A stretch of 64,000 nt of DNA, from assembly GCA_037953745.1 (NCBI GenBank), contig JBAKBP010007937.1:1-64000 (forward strand), given 5' to 3'. Of the stretch, positions 10,815 through 20,939 are shown piece after piece. The notes under the pieces were generated by a model. That model saw nothing but the letters and a program-made list of their open reading frames with translations, was not told the origin of the DNA and did no database searches. Position 1 is the stretch's first letter. Each line of letters begins with the position of its first letter. The translations under genes were made by a program, and so were the position numbers. Source of the DNA: Lithodes maja (Eukaryota > Arthropoda > Malacostraca > Decapoda > Lithodidae).

Positions 10815-12633
10815 TGTTACGGCTGGATCGGCAATACATATTCGGGATTCTTGATCGTAGGACAGAAATGGCTTATGTGACAACGACACGCTCGATTCCA
10901 GTCCCAAATACTATATGCTCCAGACAACAAAAGCACCAACGCCCTACAGAGTTATCGTCTATGGTAACGAGGTACCTTAACTCGGCGAAAGTGTACAACA
11001 GGGGTAGGCTATGAGGCTAAACTCCCTCAGACATTTATAGGTTACGTTATTACTAAAGAAATGCAATACTCAAGAAACTACGTTAATATTAAGCCTCTAA
11101 TAATGTAGAATAGAAGCAGGCTAAAGGTATGACAGTGAAATGCTAAATGACAAATGTACACGCCTACTTGAAAGCGCGTGCACTAGAATAACTGTCCCCT
11201 ACTAACATGCACTAGCATGTAGCATACAAGATGTTCATGATCCAGTAGATACCTAATAATACACATGGAAGGAACATAAATAGTAGTCACTTATTATAAG
11301 AATGAATCTATACTTGGAATAACTAAAAGGTTGCAGGCAACAGTACTGCGCCGGTAGCCTACTACCGCATAGGCTACTTCGCTTCTCTCACTCTGTCTCC
11401 CCTCTGAGTCCGTATGCGCCCTACGCAACAGAACTCCGGACACAGCAGCAAAACGACAGTGCAGTTAATTGATACATGAAAGTATCAATAGTGTTGTCTT
11501 GTGTGTGAGAAATGTGTATTGTAAAGTGTTACATACATAAACTTAAAGAGAGCTGCAATGCATAGTAAAATAAAGATATAACCCACTCATCATCCCCATG
11601 TGTTCTAGCTAGCAGGCCAAGTCACAGGAACAACGACTCCCAGCACCGAAAGCGAGAACCCAGGAAAAGACTGTAGAGAACACAAGGACAGATAAATTAC
11701 GTTACTCTACTATACCGGCACTACGAGCGAGCTGTAGTCTCTGGTACTACACTCGCTCCTGGCTCGGTAGGCAAATCAAGGCTAAGTCCTCGCCCCTCTA
11801 CAGACAACTCCTGGGCATGGTCGGGCTCTTACACATGGCACTAGTCTAGTCACAAATTGGATGATGAGCTGGGCATATAACTCGTGAACATGTAGAACGT
11901 TCACCAACTATCCTCATCAAGAAGATCGCTGTTCACATTAACCCCTTAAATCTAATACATGTAAATATATGCTTGTCCTAAGAGTAATACGAGAGGTGAG
12001 TGCTGAAACTCCTTTAGGACCTCAAGGGAAGGTTATGCATTTAAATAGAGAGAAGAATGAAATGAGAGTAATGTCGTCAGAGAGAAAGAGTGCAACCGTG
12101 AGAAGCTGGGAGAGAGGGCAAGGGATGTTAGAATCTCAAAGGTCCTAGGCAACCTGATCATGGAACACACAGCGAGCCTCCAGGCAATGTGCAGTACGAC
12201 AACATGGGCAGCCCAGGCAGCATAGGCAGGCGGCAATGGACTACCAACCCTGTCGCGCCTAGCTATAAGCGCAAGGCTGCCAACCGGTCCATACGTCTGG
12301 CAACCACCCCCCCGGCAGCGTGGCGCATTGCTACCCTCTCGCTCTGAAGCCCAACTCACTCTCTCTCTCTGAACTCCCATTGTCTTATCTATCAACTTCT
12401 CTATTGATACTACATATTAAATGGAAGGTCTCGACATGGCTTAAAACAAAACCCACCACTGGCTAGCACATGACGAGACCTTTGCAGAGATACAAAGAAC
12501 ATAGTTATACGTTGTCACACTCAATATAGGCAGCCAGCACGGTACAGCGGTACAGAGGTACCGCACAGTGGCGGTACAGTGGAGTACCAAGGAGTACAAT
12601 CAGGTTGCGTTGCCACGCACTGGGTGCGTCACA
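10815..12633 (-). repeat. 3' LTR of element B
   Basis: 1819 bp. On the + strand it starts TGTTACGGCTGGATCGG and ends GTGCGTCACA. Reading against the other LTR I saw five substitutions (for example CCCTACGC against CCCTATGC, and TGTCTTATC against TGTCTTTTC) and no indel, about 99.7% identity. Confidence 0.95.
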
Positions 12634-12650
12634 GCCCCCCCAAGATTTTA
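12634..12650 (-). promoter_or_regulatory. Polypurine tract of element B
   Basis: On the minus strand, AATCTTGGGGGGGC directly precedes the 3' LTR start TGTGACGCACCC. The same AATCTTGGGGGGG precedes the 3' LTR of element A. This is the plus-strand primer position for LTR elements. Confidence 0.85.
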
Positions 12651-12906
12651 GATAATCGACCTTAGAAGCATTATCAAAATCTGACAGGCAACCAACCGAC
12701 GTGCTACCCTTAGCTGCCACTAATTGCAAAAGGTGCACAACAACTGAAGTGTGAATTATACATAAAACACAATATCGCATGCATCATGCTACAACAATAA
12801 AGACTTAAAAAAAAAAATTCTCGTTTATTTTATTGTTTTATAATCTTTTTGGACGGGGTTATGATAGCCTAATTTTACTCCTGCTCAACCCACACACCGT
12901 GCACGA

Positions 12907-13518
12907 CTATCCTGGATCATCAACCCTTGATAGACAATCTGCTATCACGTTCTCACTCCCGGCAATATGCTGAATGTTGAGATTATACTCTTGGAGCATT
13001 AGGGACCACCTGGTCAACCGCATATTCCGATTGTGAAACTGATTTAGGAATTTCAAGGGATGATGGTCCGTATAAATCGTCACTACCGGGCCGTAGGCTG
13101 GAACATAAACTTCGAAATGTTTGAGCGACAAAACGATAGCAAGAAGCTCCTTCTCTATAGTCGAGTAATTCCTTTGTGCCGAATTAAACTTGCGAGAAAA
13201 GAAGCTCACTGGGTGTTCCAAGCCCTCGGAATCAGTCTGCAGTAACACTGCCCCGGCACCCACACCGCTGGCATCAGTCGCCAGCTGAAAACTCCTGGAA
13301 AAGTCTGGGGCTCTCAAAATCGGATGTGTACACAGCAGGTGCTTGACTAGGTCGAAAGCCCTCTGACACTCCGCAGCCCAACAGAACTTCACTGACTTCG
13401 ACAGTAGATCAGTTAACGGTGCTAAGACAGTAGAGTATCCCCGGATGAAGCGCCTATAATAGCCTATCATACCTAGGAACCGCATGACCTGGCGCTTAGT
13501 GGTGGGCCTGGGAAACAT
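12907..13518 (-). CDS. Element B pol, RNase H part (frameshifted relative to RT)
   Basis: 203 residues in the frame next to the main gag-pol. It opens with the RT connection region (KRQVMRFLGMIGYYRRFI) and carries RNase H with all four expected acidic positions: LATDASGVGAGAVL, the Glu in TIEKELLAIV, IYTDHHPLKFL and NVIADCLSR. It degrades the RNA strand of the RNA:DNA hybrid during reverse transcription. In the parental element it should be fused to the RT. The real start is not the Met used here, because the reading extends upstream (PLSKIQAIN) to a C9 run (13542-13550 on the + strand), where one extra base separates the frames. Confidence 0.9.
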   Translation of the reverse strand: MFPRPTTKRQVMRFLGMIGYYRRFIRGYSTVLAPLTDLLSKSVKFCWAAECQRAFDLVKHLLCTHPILRAPDFSRSFQLATDASGVGAGAVLLQTDSEGLEHPVSFFSRKFNSAQRNYSTIEKELLAIVLSLKHFEVYVPAYGPVVTIYTDHHPLKFLNQFHNRNMRLTRWSLMLQEYNLNIQHIAGSENVIADCLSRVDDPG

Positions 13519-16500
13519 ATTGATAGCCTGTATCTTGCTCAGGGGGGGGGCACACCCGGCCTAACCCGACCACGAAGCCAAGATACTGCACAGTAGCCTT
13601 TACAAACTCGCACTTCCTCAGGTTCACCACCAGCCCAGCATCGTGCAACTTCCCAAACAGGGTCTCTAAGTGCCTTAGGTGATTTTCAAAATTGTCATCA
13701 TACACTATCACGTCATCAAGGTAGACCGTGCAGTTAGGGATTTCGTCACAAATATCGTTCATCAGGTTCTGAAACGTGGCAGGTGCGTTCTTAAGCCCAT
13801 AAGGCATTACGTTACATTGGTAGGTCTTGCCATCTACCACAAAACCACAAACTTGCTTAGCTCGGTCCGACAGGGGTACTTGCCAGTAGCCTTTTACAAG
13901 ATCAATTTTAGTAAGGTACTTTGCATTCCCTATCTTGTCCACGCTGTCGTCAACTTGAGGCAAAGGGTAAGGGTTGGTAGTGGTCAAGCCATTTAGCCTA
14001 CGAAAATCTATGCAGAACCGCACCTTGCCGTCAGGTTTTGGCTGCAACGTGACGGGTGATGTCCACTTCACATAACCTTCAGTGATCATCCCTCTCTCAA
14101 CCATGTACTTTAACTCCTCCCGTAAAGCTGGCAACTTTACCGGGGGCACACGGTAGGGCACTGACTTGAAGGGCACATTATCACCGACGTCCACGTCGTG
14201 CGTTACCTGAGTAGTGAGACCTGGGTGTTCGGCGAAAACAGAGGGGTATGACCTGAACAGGCCTAGGACAGCAGCACCCTGGTGCTCAGGCAGGTGACTT
14301 ACAGCTTGCCTAGCCTCTTGTTCAGTATTCCCCGCCCACTGTTCCGCGGAAATGACACAGTCCCAGCTATCCTCCTCAGCAGCATGACTGTCCCCACCTC
14401 CTTCTCCACCCTGGCCGCTGCAGGCCAGCACAGGGACAGTGAGAGGCTCTGAGGGGCGTCTCACATACTCTTTCATGAGGTTAACATGACATAACTGATG
14501 TTTTTTCCTACGGTCAGGTGTTGCAACGAGATAATCAAGGTCGGACAGTTTCTTAGCCACCACATACGGCCCAATAAACTTGGCAGAAAGGGGGTGTCCA
14601 GGCAAAGGTAAAAGCAACATTACCTCCTGACCCACCGAAAACTCCCGAAGCTTCACCTTGGCGTCATACTGGTGCTTCATGACCGCCTGTGCATTAACCA
14701 AGTTATTACCTGCCGCTGCCATGCAACCTATAAGTCTCTCCCGTCTCTCAAGGATATATTTAAGTACAGACCCCGGCTTCTCTTCGCCCTCCCAGATCTC
14801 TTTCACCATACTTAAAGGTCCTCTCACATTATGGCCAAAGACTAGTTGATTTGGACTGAACCCCAGGCTCTCTCCTGGGACTTCACGTGCAGCGAACAGA
14901 ACATACGGCAGACCCAAATCCCAATCAGTGTCATGTTCTGCACAGTAACAGCGTAGCATACTCTTCAGGGTCGAGTGCCACCGCTCCAAGACTCCCTGAC
15001 TCTCGGGATGGTAGGCTGACGACACTACAGAACATATACCGTGCAACTGAAGGGTTTGCTTGAACAATTTGGATGTAAAATTGCTCCCCTGGTCTGACTG
15101 CACCTCACGTGGAAATCCATAACGGGAACAGAACAATAATAAGTTTTTAACAACTGCCTTTGCCGAGCCGTTTCTCATGGGGTATGCGTCCGGGTATCTC
15201 GTAGCCACATCCATGATTGTCAACAGGAATTTATTGCCACTACTAGTAGGCGGGAAAGGGCCAACCAAATCTACTACAACTTTGCTGAACGGAGGCCCGG
15301 TGACAGGTATGGGAAACAAAGGTGCCTTCGGGATTGTCTGGTTAGGCTTCCCCGTTGTCTGGCAGGTCGCACACCCAGCCACCCATGCACAGACATCAGC
15401 CTTGACCCCAGGCCACCAGAAAAACCTGCCCAATGCCGCCAATATTTTTGTTACCCCCAAATGACCCGCCACCGGCACATCATGCGCCAGGCACAATAAG
15501 GACTCTCTATACTTATTTGGAACAACCACCTGGTCTACTACCCTCGCACCGCCCTCCCACTTCGATTTGGGGTCTAGAAATCTGCGGTACAATATCCTGT
15601 TGAGCCTAAAGAAATCTCCCGGCTTCGCATCCCCATCTTCCTCCAACTCTATGGCACCATTGCTATAACGAGCTAGGCTAGCGTCTTGCAGCTGCTGCTC
15701 ACTAATGTCCCTGGGCGTCAATGCATCAAGATGGTTTTGTAATAAGACATTACCCCGGCTAGTAGGCTCTACTGCCTTAGTGGCTCTCGCTACAGCTCTT
15801 GCCTCACGCGAAGTCTTACCCAACTCTGCCTTGTTACACCCCATATCTGGGCCAGAGTCAACTCCCGTGTTTATTATAGGTCCAAGTACCGAATCACCGA
15901 GAAGTGCAGCAGAATCAATGTCCCTTTTCCTGCCCTTAGCAACCTTCTCCTGATCCTTCCTCCACTGTCCCCGAGGTTGAGTGCTAGGCTGTGCAGGAGC
16001 CGCAGAGCGAGATCGGGTTACCACACAGGCCATCTCATCCTGTTGGCACCTCCCAACCCATTCCCGATTCTCACCATCCACGTCGGCCGCCCTCTCGGCA
16101 ACGACTAAGGGTGGAGTCCTGGAAGTGGGCACCGCAAAGTCGTTGCCGAGAAGAAGGTCGACGCCCTCAACTGGCAAACACTCAACGATCCCTACATCCA
16201 GCTCCCTGCACACCTCTCCCACTCTCAACTCCAACCTCACAAGTGGGAATGACCTCGTAGCATTTATACCCTGCACCACAACAACTCTGGCCGCATTTAT
16301 CGGTTTCCCTGTGAAGTTCCTCAACAAAGTTTGCGAAGCCCCCGTATCCCTCAGCAAGTCAACCCTCCGTAGTTCACTCCCCCAGCTCACAAACCCGTGC
16401 CCCCGATGGCTACAGAAAGTGTCCCGGACAGGTGTCGAGCCTTCCGTACGCTTCTTTACCGCGTGTGCCTCAGCTGCTGACAACCTACCCCGGGCAGTTG

Positions 16501-18046
16501 CTGCAGCCTTCAGAGACACACCGATACTGTGAACCAATGACACCGGCTTAGCGGGAGTGTTACTAGGGCACTCACGTGAATAATGGCCTAGCTTCTGACA
16601 TTTGTAACATTTCACATCCCCAATGGGCTTCTTCCCTTGTGCGGGCGAAGAAGGGGCCTGACCTTTAGTAAACGGGAGAGGCTTGTGTTTGTAGGTGTTA
16701 TTAGGTGCAATGCATTTAGTGTGGTTATGTGTGTCATAGGATTTGTTATTATCGAAAACTCTGGTGGGTGGGGTATAGCGCCCCTTCTGCCCTGACTCAG
16801 CCCTCTGAGCGGCACCGCAACCACGAATCAATGATAATCTGAGGTCTGCCATCTTGGCAGCCTCCTCTACTGTCTTGGGACATTTTTCCTTAATGTTCAG
16901 CGTTAGATCGGTTCCAGTACATTTGTAAAACTGTTCCAGATAGAAAAGTTGCTTAATTTCCTCAGCCGACTCTGCGTGCTCGGACCGAAACCAGTTATTA
17001 CCTGCATCTGTTAAGTCCCGTGCGTGCTCCATAAAACTGACGTCGCTCTTCTTATTCACGCCACGGAACTTCAATCTATAAGTTTCGGGTTGCAGTTCGT
17101 AGGCCCGGAGCACAGCCTCCTTCACCAGTCCATACACTACACTCTCGTCCAGTGACAGTGCATCGTAGGCTTTCAACCCCTTACCCACTAGACGTGATGA
17201 AACTAATGCTGCCCATTTAACCTCCGGCCAGTCATACTCACGACACTTCTTTTCGAAACGAGCAAAAAACTCAGTCACTGCTGTCTCATCAAATGCGGGT
17301 ACTAACTTAATTAAATGCGAAAGTGAGTCTGTAACCCGGTGCCCACCACCGAGATGACGCCCCGTGGTCTCTACTCTAGACTTCTCGACATCCATTTCAG
17401 CCTGGTACCTGGTTGCATCCTGATTGGCTTGGATTCTAGCAACCTTTATGCGTTCTATACTAGCCTGTTGTATCTGAGTCTCCTGCAGCTTAATCCGTTC
17501 TATACTAGCCTGTTGACTCTCTTGCAACTTAAGCTTAGCTAGTTCTAGCTGAAATAACATCTCAGGAGACAGGCCTGGGGGGGGAGAGCACAAAATGGGG
17601 GATCCACACCGAGACGTGTTTACGGGTAAGCCAGCTTGCCATTGAGAACCCTCCTGCTGCATCGTGCTAAGACTCGCTGGCTGAGGGCCCAGCTCAGGGG
17701 TAGAGTGGAATGGAGGCTTGGAGGGAACCCCCCAAGACCCCACTCCACCCACCGCCCCATCGCCATCACCCAACAAACATGCCACCAAATTCTTCTTGGG
17801 CCAACTGTCAGGACAGTCCCGCCCCAAAACCGTGGCTAAACAGCGAAGACCGTAACAATCAATAGCCTGCAGGCGCTGTTCGGTCAAAGGTGTCTGCAAA
17901 AATGCCCGGGCATCCCTCTCTCCACTTATAACACTCCCCTCCCTAAATATCTGCTGTACTTGCTGGTCACTAGGCTGTACCGTGTTATCCTCCCCCGTAA
18001 ATGATGAGTCATTAGACATAGTGCTGGTTATACAATTGCTGTTCAT
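13496..18046 (-). CDS. Element B Gag-Pol: Gag, protease, integrase, then reverse transcriptase
   Basis: 1516 residues. Gag carries a coiled coil (about 165-215), a SCAN-like capsid segment (about 315-410) and the knuckle CYKCQKLGHYSREC (about 478-491). The protease motif is RDTGASQTLL (about 563-572). Integrase follows: an HHCC finger (HDVPVAGHLG to CATCQ, about 850-897), then catalytic Asp in VVDLVGP, Asp in SDQGSNF and Glu in QGVLERW. The last two have exactly 35 residues between them (a D,D35E core), and a GPY/F module ends near LMKEYV. Only then comes RT, with KIDLVKGYWQ (about 1380) and catalytic YLDDVIVY (about 1443). Integrase upstream of RT is the Ty1/copia order in a protein of Ty3/gypsy sequence type, as known for the Gmr1 lineage. 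The frame ends 23 residues past a C9 run, where RNase H continues in another frame. An alternative start is MSNDSSF, ten residues downstream. Confidence 0.95.
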   Translation of the reverse strand: MNSNCITSTMSNDSSFTGEDNTVQPSDQQVQQIFREGSVISGERDARAFLQTPLTEQRLQAIDCYGLRCLATVLGRDCPDSWPKKNLVACLLGDGDGAVGGVGSWGVPSKPPFHSTPELGPQPASLSTMQQEGSQWQAGLPVNTSRCGSPILCSPPPGLSPEMLFQLELAKLKLQESQQASIERIKLQETQIQQASIERIKVARIQANQDATRYQAEMDVEKSRVETTGRHLGGGHRVTDSLSHLIKLVPAFDETAVTEFFARFEKKCREYDWPEVKWAALVSSRLVGKGLKAYDALSLDESVVYGLVKEAVLRAYELQPETYRLKFRGVNKKSDVSFMEHARDLTDAGNNWFRSEHAESAEEIKQLFYLEQFYKCTGTDLTLNIKEKCPKTVEEAAKMADLRLSLIRGCGAAQRAESGQKGRYTPPTRVFDNNKSYDTHNHTKCIAPNNTYKHKPLPFTKGQAPSSPAQGKKPIGDVKCYKCQKLGHYSRECPSNTPAKPVSLVHSIGVSLKAAATARGRLSAAEAHAVKKRTEGSTPVRDTFCSHRGHGFVSWGSELRRVDLLRDTGASQTLLRNFTGKPINAARVVVVQGINATRSFPLVRLELRVGEVCRELDVGIVECLPVEGVDLLLGNDFAVPTSRTPPLVVAERAADVDGENREWVGRCQQDEMACVVTRSRSAAPAQPSTQPRGQWRKDQEKVAKGRKRDIDSAALLGDSVLGPIINTGVDSGPDMGCNKAELGKTSREARAVARATKAVEPTSRGNVLLQNHLDALTPRDISEQQLQDASLARYSNGAIELEEDGDAKPGDFFRLNRILYRRFLDPKSKWEGGARVVDQVVVPNKYRESLLCLAHDVPVAGHLGVTKILAALGRFFWWPGVKADVCAWVAGCATCQTTGKPNQTIPKAPLFPIPVTGPPFSKVVVDLVGPFPPTSSGNKFLLTIMDVATRYPDAYPMRNGSAKAVVKNLLLFCSRYGFPREVQSDQGSNFTSKLFKQTLQLHGICSVVSSAYHPESQGVLERWHSTLKSMLRCYCAEHDTDWDLGLPYVLFAAREVPGESLGFSPNQLVFGHNVRGPLSMVKEIWEGEEKPGSVLKYILERRERLIGCMAAAGNNLVNAQAVMKHQYDAKVKLREFSVGQEVMLLLPLPGHPLSAKFIGPYVVAKKLSDLDYLVATPDRRKKHQLCHVNLMKEYVRRPSEPLTVPVLACSGQGGEGGGDSHAAEEDSWDCVISAEQWAGNTEQEARQAVSHLPEHQGAAVLGLFRSYPSVFAEHPGLTTQVTHDVDVGDNVPFKSVPYRVPPVKLPALREELKYMVERGMITEGYVKWTSPVTLQPKPDGKVRFCIDFRRLNGLTTTNPYPLPQVDDSVDKIGNAKYLTKIDLVKGYWQVPLSDRAKQVCGFVVDGKTYQCNVMPYGLKNAPATFQNLMNDICDEIPNCTVYLDDVIVYDDNFENHLRHLETLFGKLHDAGLVVNLRKCEFVKATVQYLGFVVGLGRVCPPPEQDTGYQYVSQAHH

Positions 18047-18268
18047 AAAAAAAAAAAAAGTGCTTATTACTAATTGCAGTCTCGACTCACAAAATGTTAA
18101 AGATGCTTGAATGACTCTACTCTAGACACCCCTACGAAACAATCTGCAAGTCCACCAATACAATAATGACACAATAAAAATTCCTCCAATATGCAAGAAA
18201 ATTCTAGCCAGCTCTACTAGGTAGCATAGAATAGTTCTCCAAAAAACATGTGATAGGATACTACTGAA

Positions 18269-18286
18269 TCTTGTGCAAGGTCGCCA
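18269..18286 (-). promoter_or_regulatory. Primer binding site of element B
   Basis: On the minus strand the 5' LTR ends ...GTAACA and, after 3 nt, TGGCGACC follows. This matches the site in element A (2848). Confidence 0.75.
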
Positions 18287-18289
18287 TTT

Positions 18290-20105
18290 TGTTACGGCTG
18301 GATCGGCAATACATATTCGGGATTCTTGATCGTAGGACAGAAATGGCTTATGTGACAACGACACGCTCGATTCCAGTCCCAAATACTATATGCTCCAGAC
18401 AACAAAAGCACCAACGCCCTACAGAGTTATCGTCTATGGTAACGAGGTACCTTAACTCGGCGAAAGTGTACAACAGGGGTAGGCTATGAGGCTAAACTCC
18501 CTCAGACATTTATAGGTTACGTTATTACTAAAGAAATGCAATACTCAAGAAACTACGTTAATATTAAGCCTCTAATAATGTAGAATAGAAGCAGGCTAAA
18601 GGTATGACAGTGAAATGCTAAATGACAAATGTACACGCCTACTTGAAAGCGCGTGCACTAGAATAACTGTCCCCTACTAACATGCACTAGCATGTAGCAT
18701 ACAAGATGTTCATGATCCAGTAGATACCTAATAATACACATGGAAGGAACATAAATAGTAGTCACTTATTATAAGAATGAATCTATACTTGGAATAACTA
18801 AAAGGTTGCAGGCAACAGTACTGCGCCGGTAGCCTACTACCGCATAGGCTACTTCGCTTCTCTCACTCTGTCTCCCCTCTGAGTCCGTATGCGCCCTATG
18901 CAACAGAACTCCGGACACAGCAGCAAAACGACAGTGCAGTTAATTGATACATGAAAGTATCAATAGTGTTGTCTTGTGTGTGAGTAATGTGTATTGTAAA
19001 GTGTTACATACATAAACTTAAAGAGAGCTGCAATGCATAGTAAAATAAAGATATAACCCACTCATCATCCCCATGTGTTCTAGCTAGCAGGCCAAGTCAC
19101 AGGAACAACGAGTCCCAGCACCGAAAGCGAGAACCCAGGAAAAGACTGTAGAGAACACAAGGACAGATAAATTACGTTACTCTACTATACCGGCACTACG
19201 AGCGAGCTGTAGTCTCTGGTACTACACTCGCTCCTGGCTCGGTAGGCAAATCAAGGCTAAGTCCTCGCCCCTCTACAGACAACTCCTGGGCATGGTCGGG
19301 CTCTTACACATGGCACTAGTCTAGTCACAAATTGGATGATGAGCTGGGCATATAACTCGTGAACATGTAGAACGTTCACCAACTATCCTCATCAAGAAGA
19401 TCGCTGTTCACATTAACCCCTTAAATCTAATACATGTAAATATATGCTTGTCCTAAGAGTAATACGAGAGGTGAGTGCTGAAACTCCTTTAGGACCTCAA
19501 GGGAAGGTTATGCATTTAAATAGAGAGAAGAATGAAATGAGAGTAATGTCGTCAGAGAGAAAGAGTGCAACCGTGAGAAGCTGGGAGAGAGGGCAAGGGA
19601 TGTTAGAATCTCAAAGGTCCTAGGCAACCTGATCATGGAACACACAGCGAGCCTCCAGGCAATGTGCAGTACGACAACATGGGCAGCCCAGGCAGCATAG
19701 GCAGGCGGCAATGGACTACCAACCCTGTCGCGCCTAGCTATAAGCGCAAGGCTGCCAACCGGTCCATACGTCTGGCAACCACCCCCCCGGCAGCGTGGCG
19801 CATTGCTACCCTCTCGCTCTGAAGCCCAACTCACTCTCTCTCTCTGAACTCCCATTGTCTTTTCTATCAACTTCTCTATTGATACTACATATTAAATGGA
19901 AGGTCTCGACATGGCTTAAAACAAAACCCACCACTGGTTAGCACATGACGAGACCTTTGCAGAGATACAAAGAACATAGTTATACGTTGTCACACTCAAT
20001 ATAGGCAGCCAGCACGGTACAGCGGTACAGAGGTACCGCACAGTGGCGGTACAGTGGAGTACCAAGGAGTACAATCAGGTTGCGTTGCCACGCACTGGGT
20101 GCGTC

Positions 20106-20108
<3 letters not shown>
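18290..20108 (-). repeat. 5' LTR of element B
   Basis: 1819 bp, TG...CA, near-identical to 10815-12633. Both LTRs contain the same 120-residue open frame (12033-12395 and 19508-19870) in the sense direction. Nothing supports it as a gene beyond the recent duplication. On its right it abuts a long (AT)n tract. Confidence 0.95.
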
Positions 20109-20156
<48 letters not shown>

Positions 20157-20906
20157 CAGAATATGTAACTAAATATACAATTCACCAAATAGAGATTATA
20201 TAAAAATAGAGTGTGACCGCACACAAGGGGTTAATATACTGTATCAACAGATGGCCCTGGTGTCACTGTAGCCTAGTAAAGCAGTAGCCTACTCTTTTTA
20301 GATAAAACAAAACAAAATGTATCAGTCAAAGGTTACTACAAGATCGTGCAAGCAACATCTAAAATTACAGATATATATAGCTACAGTAGGATACTAAATA
20401 CAATATCTACTAGAGTTAATAAGAACAACAGATTGGCTGGCTATAGGCTAGGCTAGGTTTGGATTAGGTTAAAAGCTTGGCAGGTTGGGTTAGGCTAGGT
20501 TAGTTTGTACAAATACCACCCTTAGCTTAAAGTAAAATCACTCTGAGGAGAAAAAGTCAAGAATATATCTAGGGGGAAAAGATAAATGAATGCACTTAAA
20601 TTTACTACAAAATTGTCTGGAATTTAATATGTATAATCCCCCCAAAAAAGTTTGTTTCAAACAAAACAAAACAACAGATGGCGCTAGTGGCGCCCTGTCC
20701 GAGCAGGAGTCTTGTGATAAACACAAAGTTTATCAGTCAATACACAGCAAAATATCGTGCAGTGTTACTTACTAAGCTACAGGATGGTTAAACGTGCTCT
20801 TAACCACCTTTCATGCACAAGAATGAAGAGGATGAGTAGTTAATACTCAAATTATGATTGATATCGTGAGAGGGTTGACAGAGCGTCTGCAGCATCTGGC
20901 GGTAGC
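20109..20906 (-). mobile_element. Outer 5' UTR of LINE copy 1, cut off by element B
   Basis: An (AT)n tract (20109-20154) and then ~750 bp of non-coding sequence between element B and the point where element A's pol resumes. By position it is the 5' end of the LINE whose body is at 6201-10814. It includes ACAGATGGCGCTAGTGGCGC and a TAGGCTAGGTT-rich patch (20440-20505) resembling the TAGCCTAACC motifs on the other side of element B, which supports the link. Confidence 0.7.
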
Positions 20907-20939
20907 GAGGTAGGTAGGCACCCCCCTGAGCTTCTCACT

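Larger units (their letters stand above)
10815..20108 (-). mobile_element. Ty3/gypsy element B (Gmr1-like), nearly intact and young
   Basis: A 9294-bp element on the minus strand bounded by two LTRs of exactly 1819 bp (5' LTR 18290-20108, 3' LTR 10815-12633), both TG...CA when read on the minus strand. It carries a primer binding site, one long gag-pol and a polypurine tract in the expected places. It is inserted in a (TA)n tract of the LINE 5' UTR. TA repeat on both sides makes the short target duplication unreadable. The only clear coding lesion is a one-base length change in a 9-base homopolymer between RT and RNase H. Confidence 0.95.

Noticed and set aside
12033..12395. 120-residue frame present in both LTRs of element B (also 19508-19870)
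   Set aside because: Identity is explained by LTR duplication. No motif, no counterpart in the element A LTR.
20440..20510. Telomere-like TTAGG/AGGTT runs
   Set aside because: Irregular, not tandem, and inside LINE 5' UTR sequence that has related TAGCCTAACC motifs.
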